Shown here in pieces: positions 45,779 through 56,023 of a DNA stretch of 57,093 nt; within the stretch, counting starts at the first letter, position 1, and each line of letters begins with the position of its first letter. Both the position numbers and the translations under genes were made by a program. The stretch is from Henriciella sp. (GTDB lineage Bacteria > Pseudomonadota > Alphaproteobacteria > Caulobacterales > Hyphomonadaceae): assembly GCA_017642885.1 (NCBI GenBank), contig JAEPOM010000017.1, forward strand, positions 1 to 57,093, written 5' to 3'. The notes under the pieces are model-generated. The model was not told the DNA's origin. It worked only from the letters and a program-made list of their open reading frames with translations, and did no database searches.

Positions 45779-47701
45779 ATGAATACCAAGAATAAAAAAA
45801 CTAAAACTAAGTCGCAAAAGCTATGCCTGCTCGGGGCTACAGCATTTTCCACAGTCCTTATGATGCCGCTGGCAGCGAATGCCGAGTCATTGGCTGAAGC
45901 GCTGAACCTGCCCGACAATGTCTGGGTGGGCGGACGTCTGACGCAAGGGACGGGCGTCTATTTTGACCGGTATGGTGGTGGAACTGGAGTGGGGCCTTCC
46001 CAGTTTGTAGCGCAGCTTCAGGCTGAGTGGACTCCCAATAGCAACGTGACGGTCGTTTCCGATTTTTGGCTGCGCGGCGATTGGTACTATGATCTTGATG
46101 ATGGAGATTCAACCGGGCCTGGCACGCAAGACTTTACTAAAGGCCCTCCGTTTCTAGATCGCTTTGATTTTTTACTCTCGCAGGATGGGGCGCTCACGCT
46201 TCCTGAACCGTTTGGTAATAGCGGTGAAGAAAATCGCATACTCGATGATTTCGAGCAGGATGTGATTAGAGAGCTGTCGATAGCGTTTGCTGATTCAGAG
46301 GGACGCGCGTCTCTAAAAGTCGGAAAGTTTCAGCGAGGGTGGGGGCAAGCAGATGGTCTGCGCCTTCTTGATATTCTGAACCCACAGGATCTCCGCCAAA
46401 GGAGTATATTTACAGACACCGAGGATTTGCGGATACCTCAGTGGAGTGCTGCCCTATCTTTGGATATTGACCAGCTTGGGTTGGCTGCTCCTTTTGAGGG
46501 GCTAGGACTCAAGGATCCATCACTGGAAGTGATCTACACTCCGGTGGTACGCCATTCCGAATTCATCGTGAATAATCCCACGCCGAATTCCAGCACGTCC
46601 GGAGGGCCCTTCGGACTGCCCTTTCCGAGATTGGTGGAAGGGCAGTCCGGTTTTGGAATGCCTTTGTTGGGAGCAAAGCTGTCGGACAAGGAAACAGACG
46701 ACTGGGAAGATTCCGAGGTCGGCATGCGGCTAAAATTCGATGTCCTTGGCGGGCAGGGGACAGTTAATGGTTTTTACGGTTTTCAGGATCTGCCGATCGT
46801 CGTCAACACCGGTGCAACAGTTCATATTGGCACATTTATCGGAGATCCAAATGCAGCGGGCGTTGTCAATGTGCCCATTGATCTCCCAACCACCATAGGT
46901 GCGATGAATGCGCCGGGTCAGTACGTTGATTTCATCCAGTCTCTAGCAGCTGGGACTGCGGCGCCAGGGGACTTTCCTTTAATTCCGTTCGGCTGCCTTG
47001 ATATTCTGGATCCGGCGGCGGGAGGGGTGCCGTGTTCTATTACTGCAGATTTTGACCTCGATTACACACTCCGGCAAAAGACCGTCGGTTTTTCATTCAC
47101 ACGCGATATGACGGAGTTCCGATTCGGTAGAAAGGATGTCTCTCCGGTACTGCGTTTGGAGGCGGCATACGAGTTTGACAAACCCTTCAACAAGGGGGTG
47201 ATTCAGAACCCCTTTGTGCCCGGGCGTGTGACCGTCGGAACACCAGCTCTCATTACTACCCGTGACGACACAATCGCGAGACGAGATCAGCTGTCTGTCT
47301 TGGTCGGATTTGATTATAATTTCTGGGTGCCGGGGTGGGAATCCCAGCGCAGTTCGATTTTTATGACAACTCAGTTTTTCGAGATCCATACCGAAGATGC
47401 TGATGGGCTCCTGTTTCAGGCGCCTTACGCGCTTACAAATGTTGAAGAGAACCAGGAATTCATAACTCAGACGTACACGAAGGGTTTCTTAAACGACAAA
47501 GTGACTCTGGATGGCTTGGCGATCTGGGACATGGATAAAGGTGGCGTTGCGATAAGGCAGAGAATAGATTTCTCCGTAGGAGGAGGAAATTGGAAGCCCA
47601 GAATTGAAGTGGGCTACTTTAGCGGGAAGGATGAGCAGGGCCTTTTGGGGCTCTATAACAAATCGGACTACGTTGAGTTTTCTCTGACCTACCAATTCTA
47701 G
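45779..47701 (+). CDS. DUF1302 outer-membrane beta-barrel-like protein
   Basis: A 640-residue protein with a signal peptide (basic start MNTKNKKTKTK, ends near ANA) and alternating amphipathic strands ending in an aromatic residue (EFSLTYQF), the mark of outer-membrane beta-barrels. The DUF1302 family fits the RGWGQADGLRLLDILNPQDLR segment. The ATG has a strong GAGGGAGAG ribosome binding site. It pairs with the DUF1329 gene that follows; both may form an uptake or surface route for hydrophobic substrates (inference). Confidence 0.85.
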   Translation: MNTKNKKTKTKSQKLCLLGATAFSTVLMMPLAANAESLAEALNLPDNVWVGGRLTQGTGVYFDRYGGGTGVGPSQFVAQLQAEWTPNSNVTVVSDFWLRGDWYYDLDDGDSTGPGTQDFTKGPPFLDRFDFLLSQDGALTLPEPFGNSGEENRILDDFEQDVIRELSIAFADSEGRASLKVGKFQRGWGQADGLRLLDILNPQDLRQRSIFTDTEDLRIPQWSAALSLDIDQLGLAAPFEGLGLKDPSLEVIYTPVVRHSEFIVNNPTPNSSTSGGPFGLPFPRLVEGQSGFGMPLLGAKLSDKETDDWEDSEVGMRLKFDVLGGQGTVNGFYGFQDLPIVVNTGATVHIGTFIGDPNAAGVVNVPIDLPTTIGAMNAPGQYVDFIQSLAAGTAAPGDFPLIPFGCLDILDPAAGGVPCSITADFDLDYTLRQKTVGFSFTRDMTEFRFGRKDVSPVLRLEAAYEFDKPFNKGVIQNPFVPGRVTVGTPALITTRDDTIARRDQLSVLVGFDYNFWVPGWESQRSSIFMTTQFFEIHTEDADGLLFQAPYALTNVEENQEFITQTYTKGFLNDKVTLDGLAIWDMDKGGVAIRQRIDFSVGGGNWKPRIEVGYFSGKDEQGLLGLYNKSDYVEFSLTYQF

Positions 47702-47753
47702 AGAAACATAACGATAACGCAAAGATGTCTGGTTCTTGATGATGGAGAAGAAA

Positions 47754-49169
47754 ATGAAACGGTTAAGCTTGAAAAGCTTTCTGATCGGAGCGACGGCGCT
47801 TATGGCAGTTGCGACTGCAGCAACGCCCGTAGCGAATGCACAAGAAGATTATATCGAGCGCTGGAAGGCGTTTGCCAAGGAGACGGGCTTGCCCGAACAC
47901 AAAGCCTGGGCTGATATGCTTGACAATGATGAGACCCGAAAACTTGAGAAAGAGTGGAAGGATTTCAGAGGTTACACGGCCTCGAGCCTCATAGAGGACG
48001 CCGATATTCCGGGCGAGCTAAAACCAGGGTTAATCATCACGAAAGACAACCTGGCGTCAATGCCTTGGTTGTCAGACTATCTTCCAAAGTTCTGGATTGA
48101 TCGGCTCAATAGTGAGTGGATGGGTGTCAAGGGTATCCGCATTGTTCCCACGAACCATTATTATATGCAGAAAGCTCTGCTCGATGCGACCAAGAAGCTG
48201 GGCAAAGATCCCTTCACGATTAATGAAAAGGGTGAGCTGGTAGACAGGGACGGAAAAAATGGCGTTCTCACAAAGAGCGGATTGCCTTTCCTGACACCAA
48301 AAAATGGTGATGAACTAAACTGGTTGTTCAATGCGCACGGCGTGGGAACAGAAGATCTCTGGTTCAACCCGGTACTGATGACCGGCTGTAGCTCCAGCAA
48401 TAAGGTCGAACGCTCTTACACAGGCAATATTTGGTGGCGCAAGATGGCGGGTAGAGTTGGTAAAACTCCGCTCGGTAATGTTCCGGGATATGAAGGTGTC
48501 ACCGAAGCGGGTTCTTTGCTACTAACTTCGCCTAGGGATGTGCGAGGATTAGCCGGTGTCCGACTTCGGTACGCGGATGCTGACAAAGATGACAACTTCA
48601 AGATTTTCATCCCTACGCTCCGTCGTACTCGCACTCTTACTGGTACCAATGGCCAAGATCCAATTGCTCCGTCTCTGGAGCTTACTTGGGACGAATGGCG
48701 TAGTCAGTGGACCAAAACTGATAAACGCAAATTCAAGTACACCATGGTTAAAGAGGGCTTCGTATTAGCCGCACCGGAGGTTGGTGCAGCATACGATCCT
48801 TATCGTCCGGATGAGGCGCATTGCGCTTTGACGGGAATTGTTGACATGGAGCTGAGGCCGGTATGGGTTTATGATATCGATGATCTCACCAACAGCTACC
48901 AGTACTCCAAAAAACGCATTTGGGTAGATAAGGAACTCTACTATACCCAGTGGATGGAAATGTACGATCGTCGGGGTAACCTATGGCGGACTTGGGACGA
49001 TTCACGCTGGTGGCAGCCCACAACGGGACGCGCAATGTGGCGTTCACTGATTATTCCAAACTTGATTTCACAACGGCACACGATACTCAGCATGTCGTCG
49101 GATTGGGAGAAAGTTGATCAGATGGACAATTCTTTGTTCGACGTCGATAAATTGAGAGACAAACGCTAG
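47754..49169 (+). CDS. DUF1329 periplasmic protein
   Basis: A 471-residue protein of the DUF1329 type with a signal peptide ending near ANAQ (residues 28-31). Conserved blocks such as GTEDLWFNPVLMTG, RRTRTLTGTNGQDP and VYDIDDLTNSYQYSKKRIWVDK are recognisable. DUF1329 resembles LolB-like lipoprotein carriers in fold class, but this is weak inference. It is coupled in the operon to DUF1302 (52-base gap). The ATG at 47754 has a GGAG ribosome binding site. Confidence 0.85.
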   Translation: MKRLSLKSFLIGATALMAVATAATPVANAQEDYIERWKAFAKETGLPEHKAWADMLDNDETRKLEKEWKDFRGYTASSLIEDADIPGELKPGLIITKDNLASMPWLSDYLPKFWIDRLNSEWMGVKGIRIVPTNHYYMQKALLDATKKLGKDPFTINEKGELVDRDGKNGVLTKSGLPFLTPKNGDELNWLFNAHGVGTEDLWFNPVLMTGCSSSNKVERSYTGNIWWRKMAGRVGKTPLGNVPGYEGVTEAGSLLLTSPRDVRGLAGVRLRYADADKDDNFKIFIPTLRRTRTLTGTNGQDPIAPSLELTWDEWRSQWTKTDKRKFKYTMVKEGFVLAAPEVGAAYDPYRPDEAHCALTGIVDMELRPVWVYDIDDLTNSYQYSKKRIWVDKELYYTQWMEMYDRRGNLWRTWDDSRWWQPTTGRAMWRSLIIPNLISQRHTILSMSSDWEKVDQMDNSLFDVDKLRDKR

Positions 49170-49176
49170 TCACTCT

Positions 49177-49207
49177 CGGGTTGGCATTCATCAAGATTGC
49201 CAACCCG
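49177..49207 (+). terminator. strong hairpin between DUF1329 and the acyl-CoA synthetase
   Basis: CGGGTTGGCA (49177-49186) and TGCCAACCCG (49198-49207) form a perfect 10-bp stem with an 11-base loop, 7 bases after the DUF1329 stop. No U-run follows, so it may protect or process the mRNA, or slow transcription, rather than end it. Confidence 0.5.
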
Positions 49208-49344
49208 CACGTGCTGCCGAGCTACGATTCACACCGAAGAAAATTGGAACTATTCCGTCTTGGTCACAGGCCGGAAACTGGTTGTGCGGTTGTAAAGAAC
49301 ATAGTGGCGGCAAGGCGGACCCGGCAGTATTGGAAGACATTCTT

Positions 49345-51231
49345 ATGGGAAGTTATAGAACGACATACCAGAAATGGGAATCGGCACCTGATAAGTTTTG
49401 GGAGGCAGCGTCTCATGCCGTGGAGTGGTATAGACCTTACGACGTACTCAGAGAATCGAAAGATCATGCGACCCGTTGGTTTGTCGGCGCCGAATGCAAC
49501 ATATGCTGGAATGCTTTGGACCGTCATGTGCGCGATGGCCGTGGAGATGATCTGGCGTTGATTTACGATAGCGCAATGACGGGAGCGGTGCGGAAGTATA
49601 CTTATTCTGAACTACTCGATGAGGTTGGTATACTTGCGACCGTGCTAAAAGAGCGTGGGGTGAATGCCGGCGATCGGGTCTTGATTTACATGCCAATGGT
49701 TCCCGAGGCTGTGATTGCGATGCTTGCGACGGCGCGCATCGGAGCAGTCCATGTGGTCGTATTCGGGGGGTTCGCAGCTAGAGAGCTTGCCACTCGAATC
49801 GAGGACGCGACGCCAAGAATTGTGTTGTCAGCGTCCTGCGGGCTCGAGCCTGGTCGTATCGTTGAGTACAAGCCTCTCCTTGATGAGGCGATCAGGCTCA
49901 GCCCGCACAAACCTGAGTGTTCAATCATTTTCCAGCGTTCTAGCAGGACGTGCGAGCTTGAGCATGAGCGGGACTTCGACTGGGCCGCCCTGGTTGAAAC
50001 CGCAAGAACGGCTGGCGAGAGAGCCGAATGTGTGAGCGTGGCGTCTACCGACCCGCTATACATTCTGCATACATCGGGGACGACTGGAAAGCCGAAGGGT
50101 ATCGTCAGGGATCACGGGGGGTATGCGGTCGCTCTCAAATGGTCGATGGAATATGTATACAATGTCAAACCGGGAGAGGTGTTCTGGGCCGCATCGGATG
50201 TAGGATGGGTCGTCGGTCATTCGTATATTGTGTATGGTCCGCTTCTTAACGCCAGTGCGACGATACTGTTTGAAGGAAAGCCGGTCGGAACACCAGACGC
50301 TGCAACCTTTTGGAGGGTGATTGAGCGGCACCGGGTTAATACGCTCTTTACGGCACCCACGGCGTTAAGGGCGATCAAGAAAGTCGACCCAGCAGGCTCA
50401 TTATTTTCCGGTTACGATCATTCCGGTTTCAGACAGCTGTTCCTTGCGGGTGAACGAGCAGATCCTGACACGATCCAGTGGGCAGAGCGTCTCCTTGATG
50501 TGCCAGTCGTAGATCACTGGTGGCAGACTGAAACAGGGTGGCCGATCGCAGCCAATCCGTTGGGAATAGAACAGCTGCCAACAGAATATGGTTCTAGCAC
50601 AGTTCCTATGCCTGGATTTGATGTTCGCATTGTGGATGAGAGCGGTTCTGAAATGCCGCAAGGTGGGCACGGAGCTATTGTCATAAAGCTGCCGCTTCCA
50701 CCGGGGTGTTTGCTGTCACTGTGGGAAGACGATGAGGCATTTCTAAAATCATACTTTGAGGAATACCCCGGATACTACAAGACCGGGGATGCCGGATATA
50801 TAGACGATAAGGGCTACATCTTCGTCATGAGCCGCGTTGACGACATTATTAACGTTGCGGGTCATCGCCTGTCCACTGGTGCAATCGAGGAAGTGGTGGC
50901 GGCGCATCCAGATGTCGCGGAGTGCGCCGTTATTGGAGTTGCAGATTCTTTGAAGGGAGAATTACCAATTGGGCTCATCGTTTTGAACGATGGGGTCACG
51001 CGTGCAGAGGAAGAAATTACGAGAGAAATCGTAAACTTGGTGAGAACCGAAATTGGTCCGGTAACTGCCTTCAAGCGCGTCATCGTTGTCGATCAACTTC
51101 CAAAAACAAGGTCGGGAAAGATTCTACGGAAAACGATCAAGAGCATTGCGGAGTCGCAAGACTATGTAGTTCCGGCGACGATCGATGACCCGCAGGTATT
51201 GAATGATATCACTTCAGCCATTGCTCGGTAG
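49345..51231 (+). CDS. acyl-CoA synthetase, propionyl-CoA synthetase (PrpE)-like
   Basis: A 628-residue ANL-superfamily enzyme that activates a short-chain acid with ATP and CoA. The core motif HTSGTTGKPKGIVRDHGG with a following KWSM is the PrpE/ACSS3 form; further on are VVDHWWQTETGWP and the C-terminal lysine in RSGKILRKTI. The ATG at 49345 has a GGAAG ribosome binding site. In a meta-cleavage cluster it could activate the propionate or another acid released from an alkylated aromatic; inference. Confidence 0.88.
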   Translation: MGSYRTTYQKWESAPDKFWEAASHAVEWYRPYDVLRESKDHATRWFVGAECNICWNALDRHVRDGRGDDLALIYDSAMTGAVRKYTYSELLDEVGILATVLKERGVNAGDRVLIYMPMVPEAVIAMLATARIGAVHVVVFGGFAARELATRIEDATPRIVLSASCGLEPGRIVEYKPLLDEAIRLSPHKPECSIIFQRSSRTCELEHERDFDWAALVETARTAGERAECVSVASTDPLYILHTSGTTGKPKGIVRDHGGYAVALKWSMEYVYNVKPGEVFWAASDVGWVVGHSYIVYGPLLNASATILFEGKPVGTPDAATFWRVIERHRVNTLFTAPTALRAIKKVDPAGSLFSGYDHSGFRQLFLAGERADPDTIQWAERLLDVPVVDHWWQTETGWPIAANPLGIEQLPTEYGSSTVPMPGFDVRIVDESGSEMPQGGHGAIVIKLPLPPGCLLSLWEDDEAFLKSYFEEYPGYYKTGDAGYIDDKGYIFVMSRVDDIINVAGHRLSTGAIEEVVAAHPDVAECAVIGVADSLKGELPIGLIVLNDGVTRAEEEITREIVNLVRTEIGPVTAFKRVIVVDQLPKTRSGKILRKTIKSIAESQDYVVPATIDDPQVLNDITSAIAR

Positions 51232-51323
51232 GCGCGTATCCGGCCTCACCACAATGGCAAATGTCTTGGCGGCCCACGGATGAGTAATTTTTGAATCTGG
51301 AATTGACGCCAGAAAGGGAAAAC

Positions 51324-52307
51324 ATGAAAGCTTATATCTACGAGAATACAGGGCCAGCTGCGGACGTATTGACGCTGCGGGAGATGGTGATGCCGGCGCC
51401 TGGGGCCGGCGAAGTTCGGGTGCGGTTAAAATGGTCGGGTGTGAACCCTTCTGATGTCAAAACCCGCAGTGGGCACATCCCCTCCACAATCCCATTTCCA
51501 CGCATTCCTCATAGTGACGGAGCCGGACTGGTTGATATGATTGGTGATGGCGTTGACGATTTTCAGCCGGGCGATGCGGTTTGGGTCTGGAATGCCGCAT
51601 GGAACAGAAGCAATGGAACTGCCGCTGAGTTCGTTGTGCTGCCTTCTGAGCAGGTCGAGCATATGCCGGACGGGCTGGCGCTTGAGAACGGTGCATGTCT
51701 CGGCATTCCTGCAATGACCGCCTGTCATGCCGTCGCAACTGACGGAGGAGTTCGAGGGCAGATTGTCCTCGTCGCGGGTGGCGCAGGTGCGGTTGGCCAT
51801 TACGCGATTCAGGCGGCAAAATTTTGTGGTGCCAGAATTGTCATTGCGACAGTCAGCAGTGAGGAGAAGGCGGCCCTAGCGAGGCGCGCAGGAGCAGATT
51901 TTGTATTCAACTACAAAACAGACACGCTGGTCGAAGAAATCAACAAGGTTACGGACCATCGGGGCGTCGACCGGATAATCGAAGTAGACCTGGCTGCCAA
52001 CATTCAAACAGACGTGGCGATTATGAAAGAGGGGGGGCTGGCCGTCATCTATGGCAGCAGTCAAAAAGAAATCGCTTTACCTTTCTCGCCGTCAATCGGA
52101 CGCAATATCTGTTATCGCTTTTTCATCGTGTACAAATTATCCAGGTCAGATAGGCAAAGAGCCCTGTTGGTGCTCCAAGACATGCTTAAGGACAAGAACG
52201 TCCTGCATAATATTGCAAAAAAGGTGAGCTTTGCAAATCTCGTGGAAGCCCATGAACTGGTTGAGAGCGGAGCGTTGCCGGGCAACGTCGTTTTGAGAAT
52301 TGAATAG
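51324..52307 (+). CDS. NADPH:quinone-oxidoreductase-like MDR protein
   Basis: A 327-residue medium-chain dehydrogenase/reductase without the zinc cysteine pattern: an N-terminal GroES-like domain (RVRLKWSGVNPSDVKTRSG), then a Rossmann domain with VAGGAGAVGHYAIQ. It resembles quinone oxidoreductase/crotonase-type NADPH reductases. The role could be reducing an enone intermediate or protecting against quinones from catechols. ATG at 51324, with a GAAAGGGA ribosome binding site. Confidence 0.85.
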   Translation: MKAYIYENTGPAADVLTLREMVMPAPGAGEVRVRLKWSGVNPSDVKTRSGHIPSTIPFPRIPHSDGAGLVDMIGDGVDDFQPGDAVWVWNAAWNRSNGTAAEFVVLPSEQVEHMPDGLALENGACLGIPAMTACHAVATDGGVRGQIVLVAGGAGAVGHYAIQAAKFCGARIVIATVSSEEKAALARRAGADFVFNYKTDTLVEEINKVTDHRGVDRIIEVDLAANIQTDVAIMKEGGLAVIYGSSQKEIALPFSPSIGRNICYRFFIVYKLSRSDRQRALLVLQDMLKDKNVLHNIAKKVSFANLVEAHELVESGALPGNVVLRIE

Positions 52308-52441
52308 TTCGGCGGAGAGCTATGCTGTCAAGTTATTTGGAGCAGCAGGATACCTCCCGAGGGGCTTTCCGGACTTGCTTTTTGGAACCGGCCTTCACGG
52401 ACGCACAGAGACAATTTTGATTTCTGATTTCGGAAAAAATC

Positions 52442-53482
52442 ATGCAACAAAGAAGCTCACAATTCTTGACTGTCGGCTCTGCCCGAATTCACGCCGTGTG
52501 CGAAGGCGAAGGCCCACTAGTCATACTCGTTCACGGCTTTCCGGAGTCCTGGTATTCGTGGCGCCACCAGCTTTCAGCTTTAGCCGAGGCCGGTTACCAG
52601 GCCGTTGCCATTGATCTAAGAGGCTATGGGCGATCATCCAAATTCTTGGACTCCGAATATTATCTGATCAAGTCTGTTGTCGAGGACATCGTGGGTGTGG
52701 TCAGGGCGTTAGGTGCCTCAAGTGCCGTTGTCGTTGGGCATGACTGGGGGGCAATGATTGCCTGGACAGCGGCCTGGTTGCATCCTGAAATCTTCCGTGG
52801 CGTTGTGGGGCTTGCAATTCCTTTCTCTGGGCGCGGGCTAATTGCTCTGCCTGGCTCTCCTTTCGGTGAACGCTCTCCAGAAGATATTCATAAAGAATTG
52901 GCTGGACCAGACCAACAATTCTATCAGGACTATTTTGGTTCGCTGGCACCGGCCATACGGGAATTCGAAGAAGATTCGGGTGGTTGGATACGTGACGTTC
53001 TGTGGGCCTTTTCAGGCGAGAGTATGAAGGCTGCGGGTTTTTCTGGCCTTTTGGACTTACCGCAAGTGGACATCATACGTGCGAGCGCCCTTAGTATACC
53101 GTTTGGTGCTCGAATGCGGGACAAAATGCATGCGCCCGCCGATCTTCCGGTCTGGTTGAGAACGGATGATTTGGAGTTCTATACGCAGGAGTTCGAGCGG
53201 TCAGGAATGATAGGGCCTTTTTCCTATTATCGAAGTATTCAAAACAGTTGGGAGCAGCTTGAGTCACATGACGGCACTCAGCTTCGCCCACCTGCGATGT
53301 TTATTGGAGGAGAGTGCGATGTCACGACAGGATGGGGACTAGAGGCAATTGATCGTGTAGGCGAGTTCGTTCCGAATTATGTCGGGTCACACATTCTGTC
53401 CGGATGCGGTCATTGGATCCAACAAGAACGGCCTGAGGAAGTAAATGAATTGGTTTTGGGATTCATGAGAGAGCTTGTTTGA
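52442..53482 (+). CDS. alpha/beta hydrolase, epoxide-hydrolase-like
   Basis: A 346-residue hydrolase with the oxyanion motif HGFPESWYSW (31-40), a nucleophile elbow GHDWGA with Asp101 rather than Ser, and a C-terminal catalytic His in GCGHWIQQERP. Asp as nucleophile means epoxide hydrolase or dehalogenase type, not the Ser-dependent meta-cleavage hydrolase (BphD). It may open an epoxide formed on the substrate. The spacing from the MDR gene is 134 bases, in the same direction. Confidence 0.87.
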   Translation: MQQRSSQFLTVGSARIHAVCEGEGPLVILVHGFPESWYSWRHQLSALAEAGYQAVAIDLRGYGRSSKFLDSEYYLIKSVVEDIVGVVRALGASSAVVVGHDWGAMIAWTAAWLHPEIFRGVVGLAIPFSGRGLIALPGSPFGERSPEDIHKELAGPDQQFYQDYFGSLAPAIREFEEDSGGWIRDVLWAFSGESMKAAGFSGLLDLPQVDIIRASALSIPFGARMRDKMHAPADLPVWLRTDDLEFYTQEFERSGMIGPFSYYRSIQNSWEQLESHDGTQLRPPAMFIGGECDVTTGWGLEAIDRVGEFVPNYVGSHILSGCGHWIQQERPEEVNELVLGFMRELV

Positions 53483-53501
53483 GGCGCGCTACGCGGAAGT
53501 G

Positions 53502-53517
53502 CGCACGCTAACGTGCG
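53502..53517 (+). terminator. hairpin after the hydrolase gene
   Basis: CGCACG-CTAA-CGTGCG, 19 bases after the stop, followed by a modest T/A-rich stretch (TCTGTATTAT). It is a likely terminator of the SDR operon before the gntR unit. Confidence 0.5.
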
Positions 53518-53651
53518 TCTGTATTATCTCCCGAGTGAACATTTTATCAGGCGCTTGGGCAAAGGATAATGAACACGAATTTTCGGGCGTGCGTGGGACT
53601 CTATGGCCCAGACGGAATGCTGAGAAATTGGGGAATGCATCCTGAATTTTG

Positions 53652-53696
53652 TTGACATAAGAAAAAAAATAATTTTATTTGATAAAAAAGAATAAT
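53652..53696 (+). promoter_or_regulatory. AT-rich promoter-like block before gntR
   Basis: TTGACA (53652-53657), then A/T tracts to GAATAATC. It matches the block at 41314-41360: TTGACA, two As, an A-run, ATTTT, another A-run, GAA and a closing TC are shared, with about a dozen differences and small gaps. It sits 26 bases before the long start, 71 before the ATG of gntR. It may be bound by the GntR protein itself (autoregulation). Confidence 0.6.
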
Positions 53697-53722
53697 CCAA
53701 GGTGAGGAAGAGGCTATCAATC

Positions 53723-54460
53723 ATGTCCACGGGTGAAATGTTCCAGCGTCGGACGGAAACTGAGTCCGAATCAGACGGGCCTCGGAGCCTGATTGAGTCG
53801 ACTTACGAGCAGTTGAGTCTCGATATTGTACACGGCAAGTATGGGCCGGGTGACAAGCTGCGACTTCAGCCACTAAGTGAAAATTATGGAGTGAGTGTTG
53901 GCACTGTGAGGGAGTCGTTATCTCTCCTCGTGTCGGATGGGCTCGTCCTTACTCAATCCCAAAAAGGTTTTCGAGTGGCGCCGATGTCGCTTGTTGATTT
54001 CGAGGATTTGACCAAGGCGCGGGTCCTGCTGGAAGCATCAGCGTTGCGGGATAGTATCGTATCCGGGAAAGATGACTGGGAAGGTCGGGTTGTCCAAGCA
54101 TATCACCAACTGTCCCTTGCGGAGAAAAGGCTCGAAGCTAATCCAATCGCAGGATTCGAGATATGGGAGCAGCGCAATCAGGAATTTCATGATGCGCTCG
54201 TATCGGCTTCTTCCTCTCGCTGGGTGCAGAAGTTCCGAGTTATTCTCTACAAGCAAGCGGAACGCTACCGGCGGTTGTCTACAGCCAGTCGAGTAAGCCC
54301 TGGCGTGTTGGCTCATTCTGAACACGAGAAGATTTTCGAGTTGGCCATTGCGCGTGACGCCGATGCGGCGGTTGAGGCGCTATCTTTTCATATTTGGTCA
54401 GCCGTAGAATTCTTGAAGGGGCGTGGTCTGATTTTGGAAAGTCCGGACAAGGAAGGCTAA
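53723..54460 (+). CDS. GntR-family (FCD) transcriptional regulator
   Basis: A 245-residue FadR-subfamily regulator: an N-terminal winged helix (KLRLQPLSENYGVSVGTVRE, then GLVLTQSQKGFRV) and an all-helical FCD effector domain with the metal-site residues spread over RNQEFHDAL and SEHEKIFELAIARD. It directly precedes the ring dioxygenase genes and probably controls them. An in-frame GTG at 53702 would add 7 residues. Confidence 0.9.
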   Translation: MSTGEMFQRRTETESESDGPRSLIESTYEQLSLDIVHGKYGPGDKLRLQPLSENYGVSVGTVRESLSLLVSDGLVLTQSQKGFRVAPMSLVDFEDLTKARVLLEASALRDSIVSGKDDWEGRVVQAYHQLSLAEKRLEANPIAGFEIWEQRNQEFHDALVSASSSRWVQKFRVILYKQAERYRRLSTASRVSPGVLAHSEHEKIFELAIARDADAAVEALSFHIWSAVEFLKGRGLILESPDKEG

Positions 54461-54484
54461 TTCTGCCGGCAGGCCTCATATTAA

Positions 54485-55909
<1,425 letters not shown>

Positions 55910-56023
55910 GGAGGTCTGTGAGCGGATCACCCGTTTCGTAGGCAGAGCGAAGTGCGCTCAACCGATAGTTCTATTAACCCTCGCGAATAACGGGCGCATA
56001 AATCGCGCAAATTGGAGATAATT

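Noticed and set aside
52442-53482. Meta-cleavage product hydrolase (BphD)
   Set aside because: The nucleophile elbow is GHDWGA with Asp, whereas BphD-type hydrolases use Ser; epoxide-hydrolase-like fits better.
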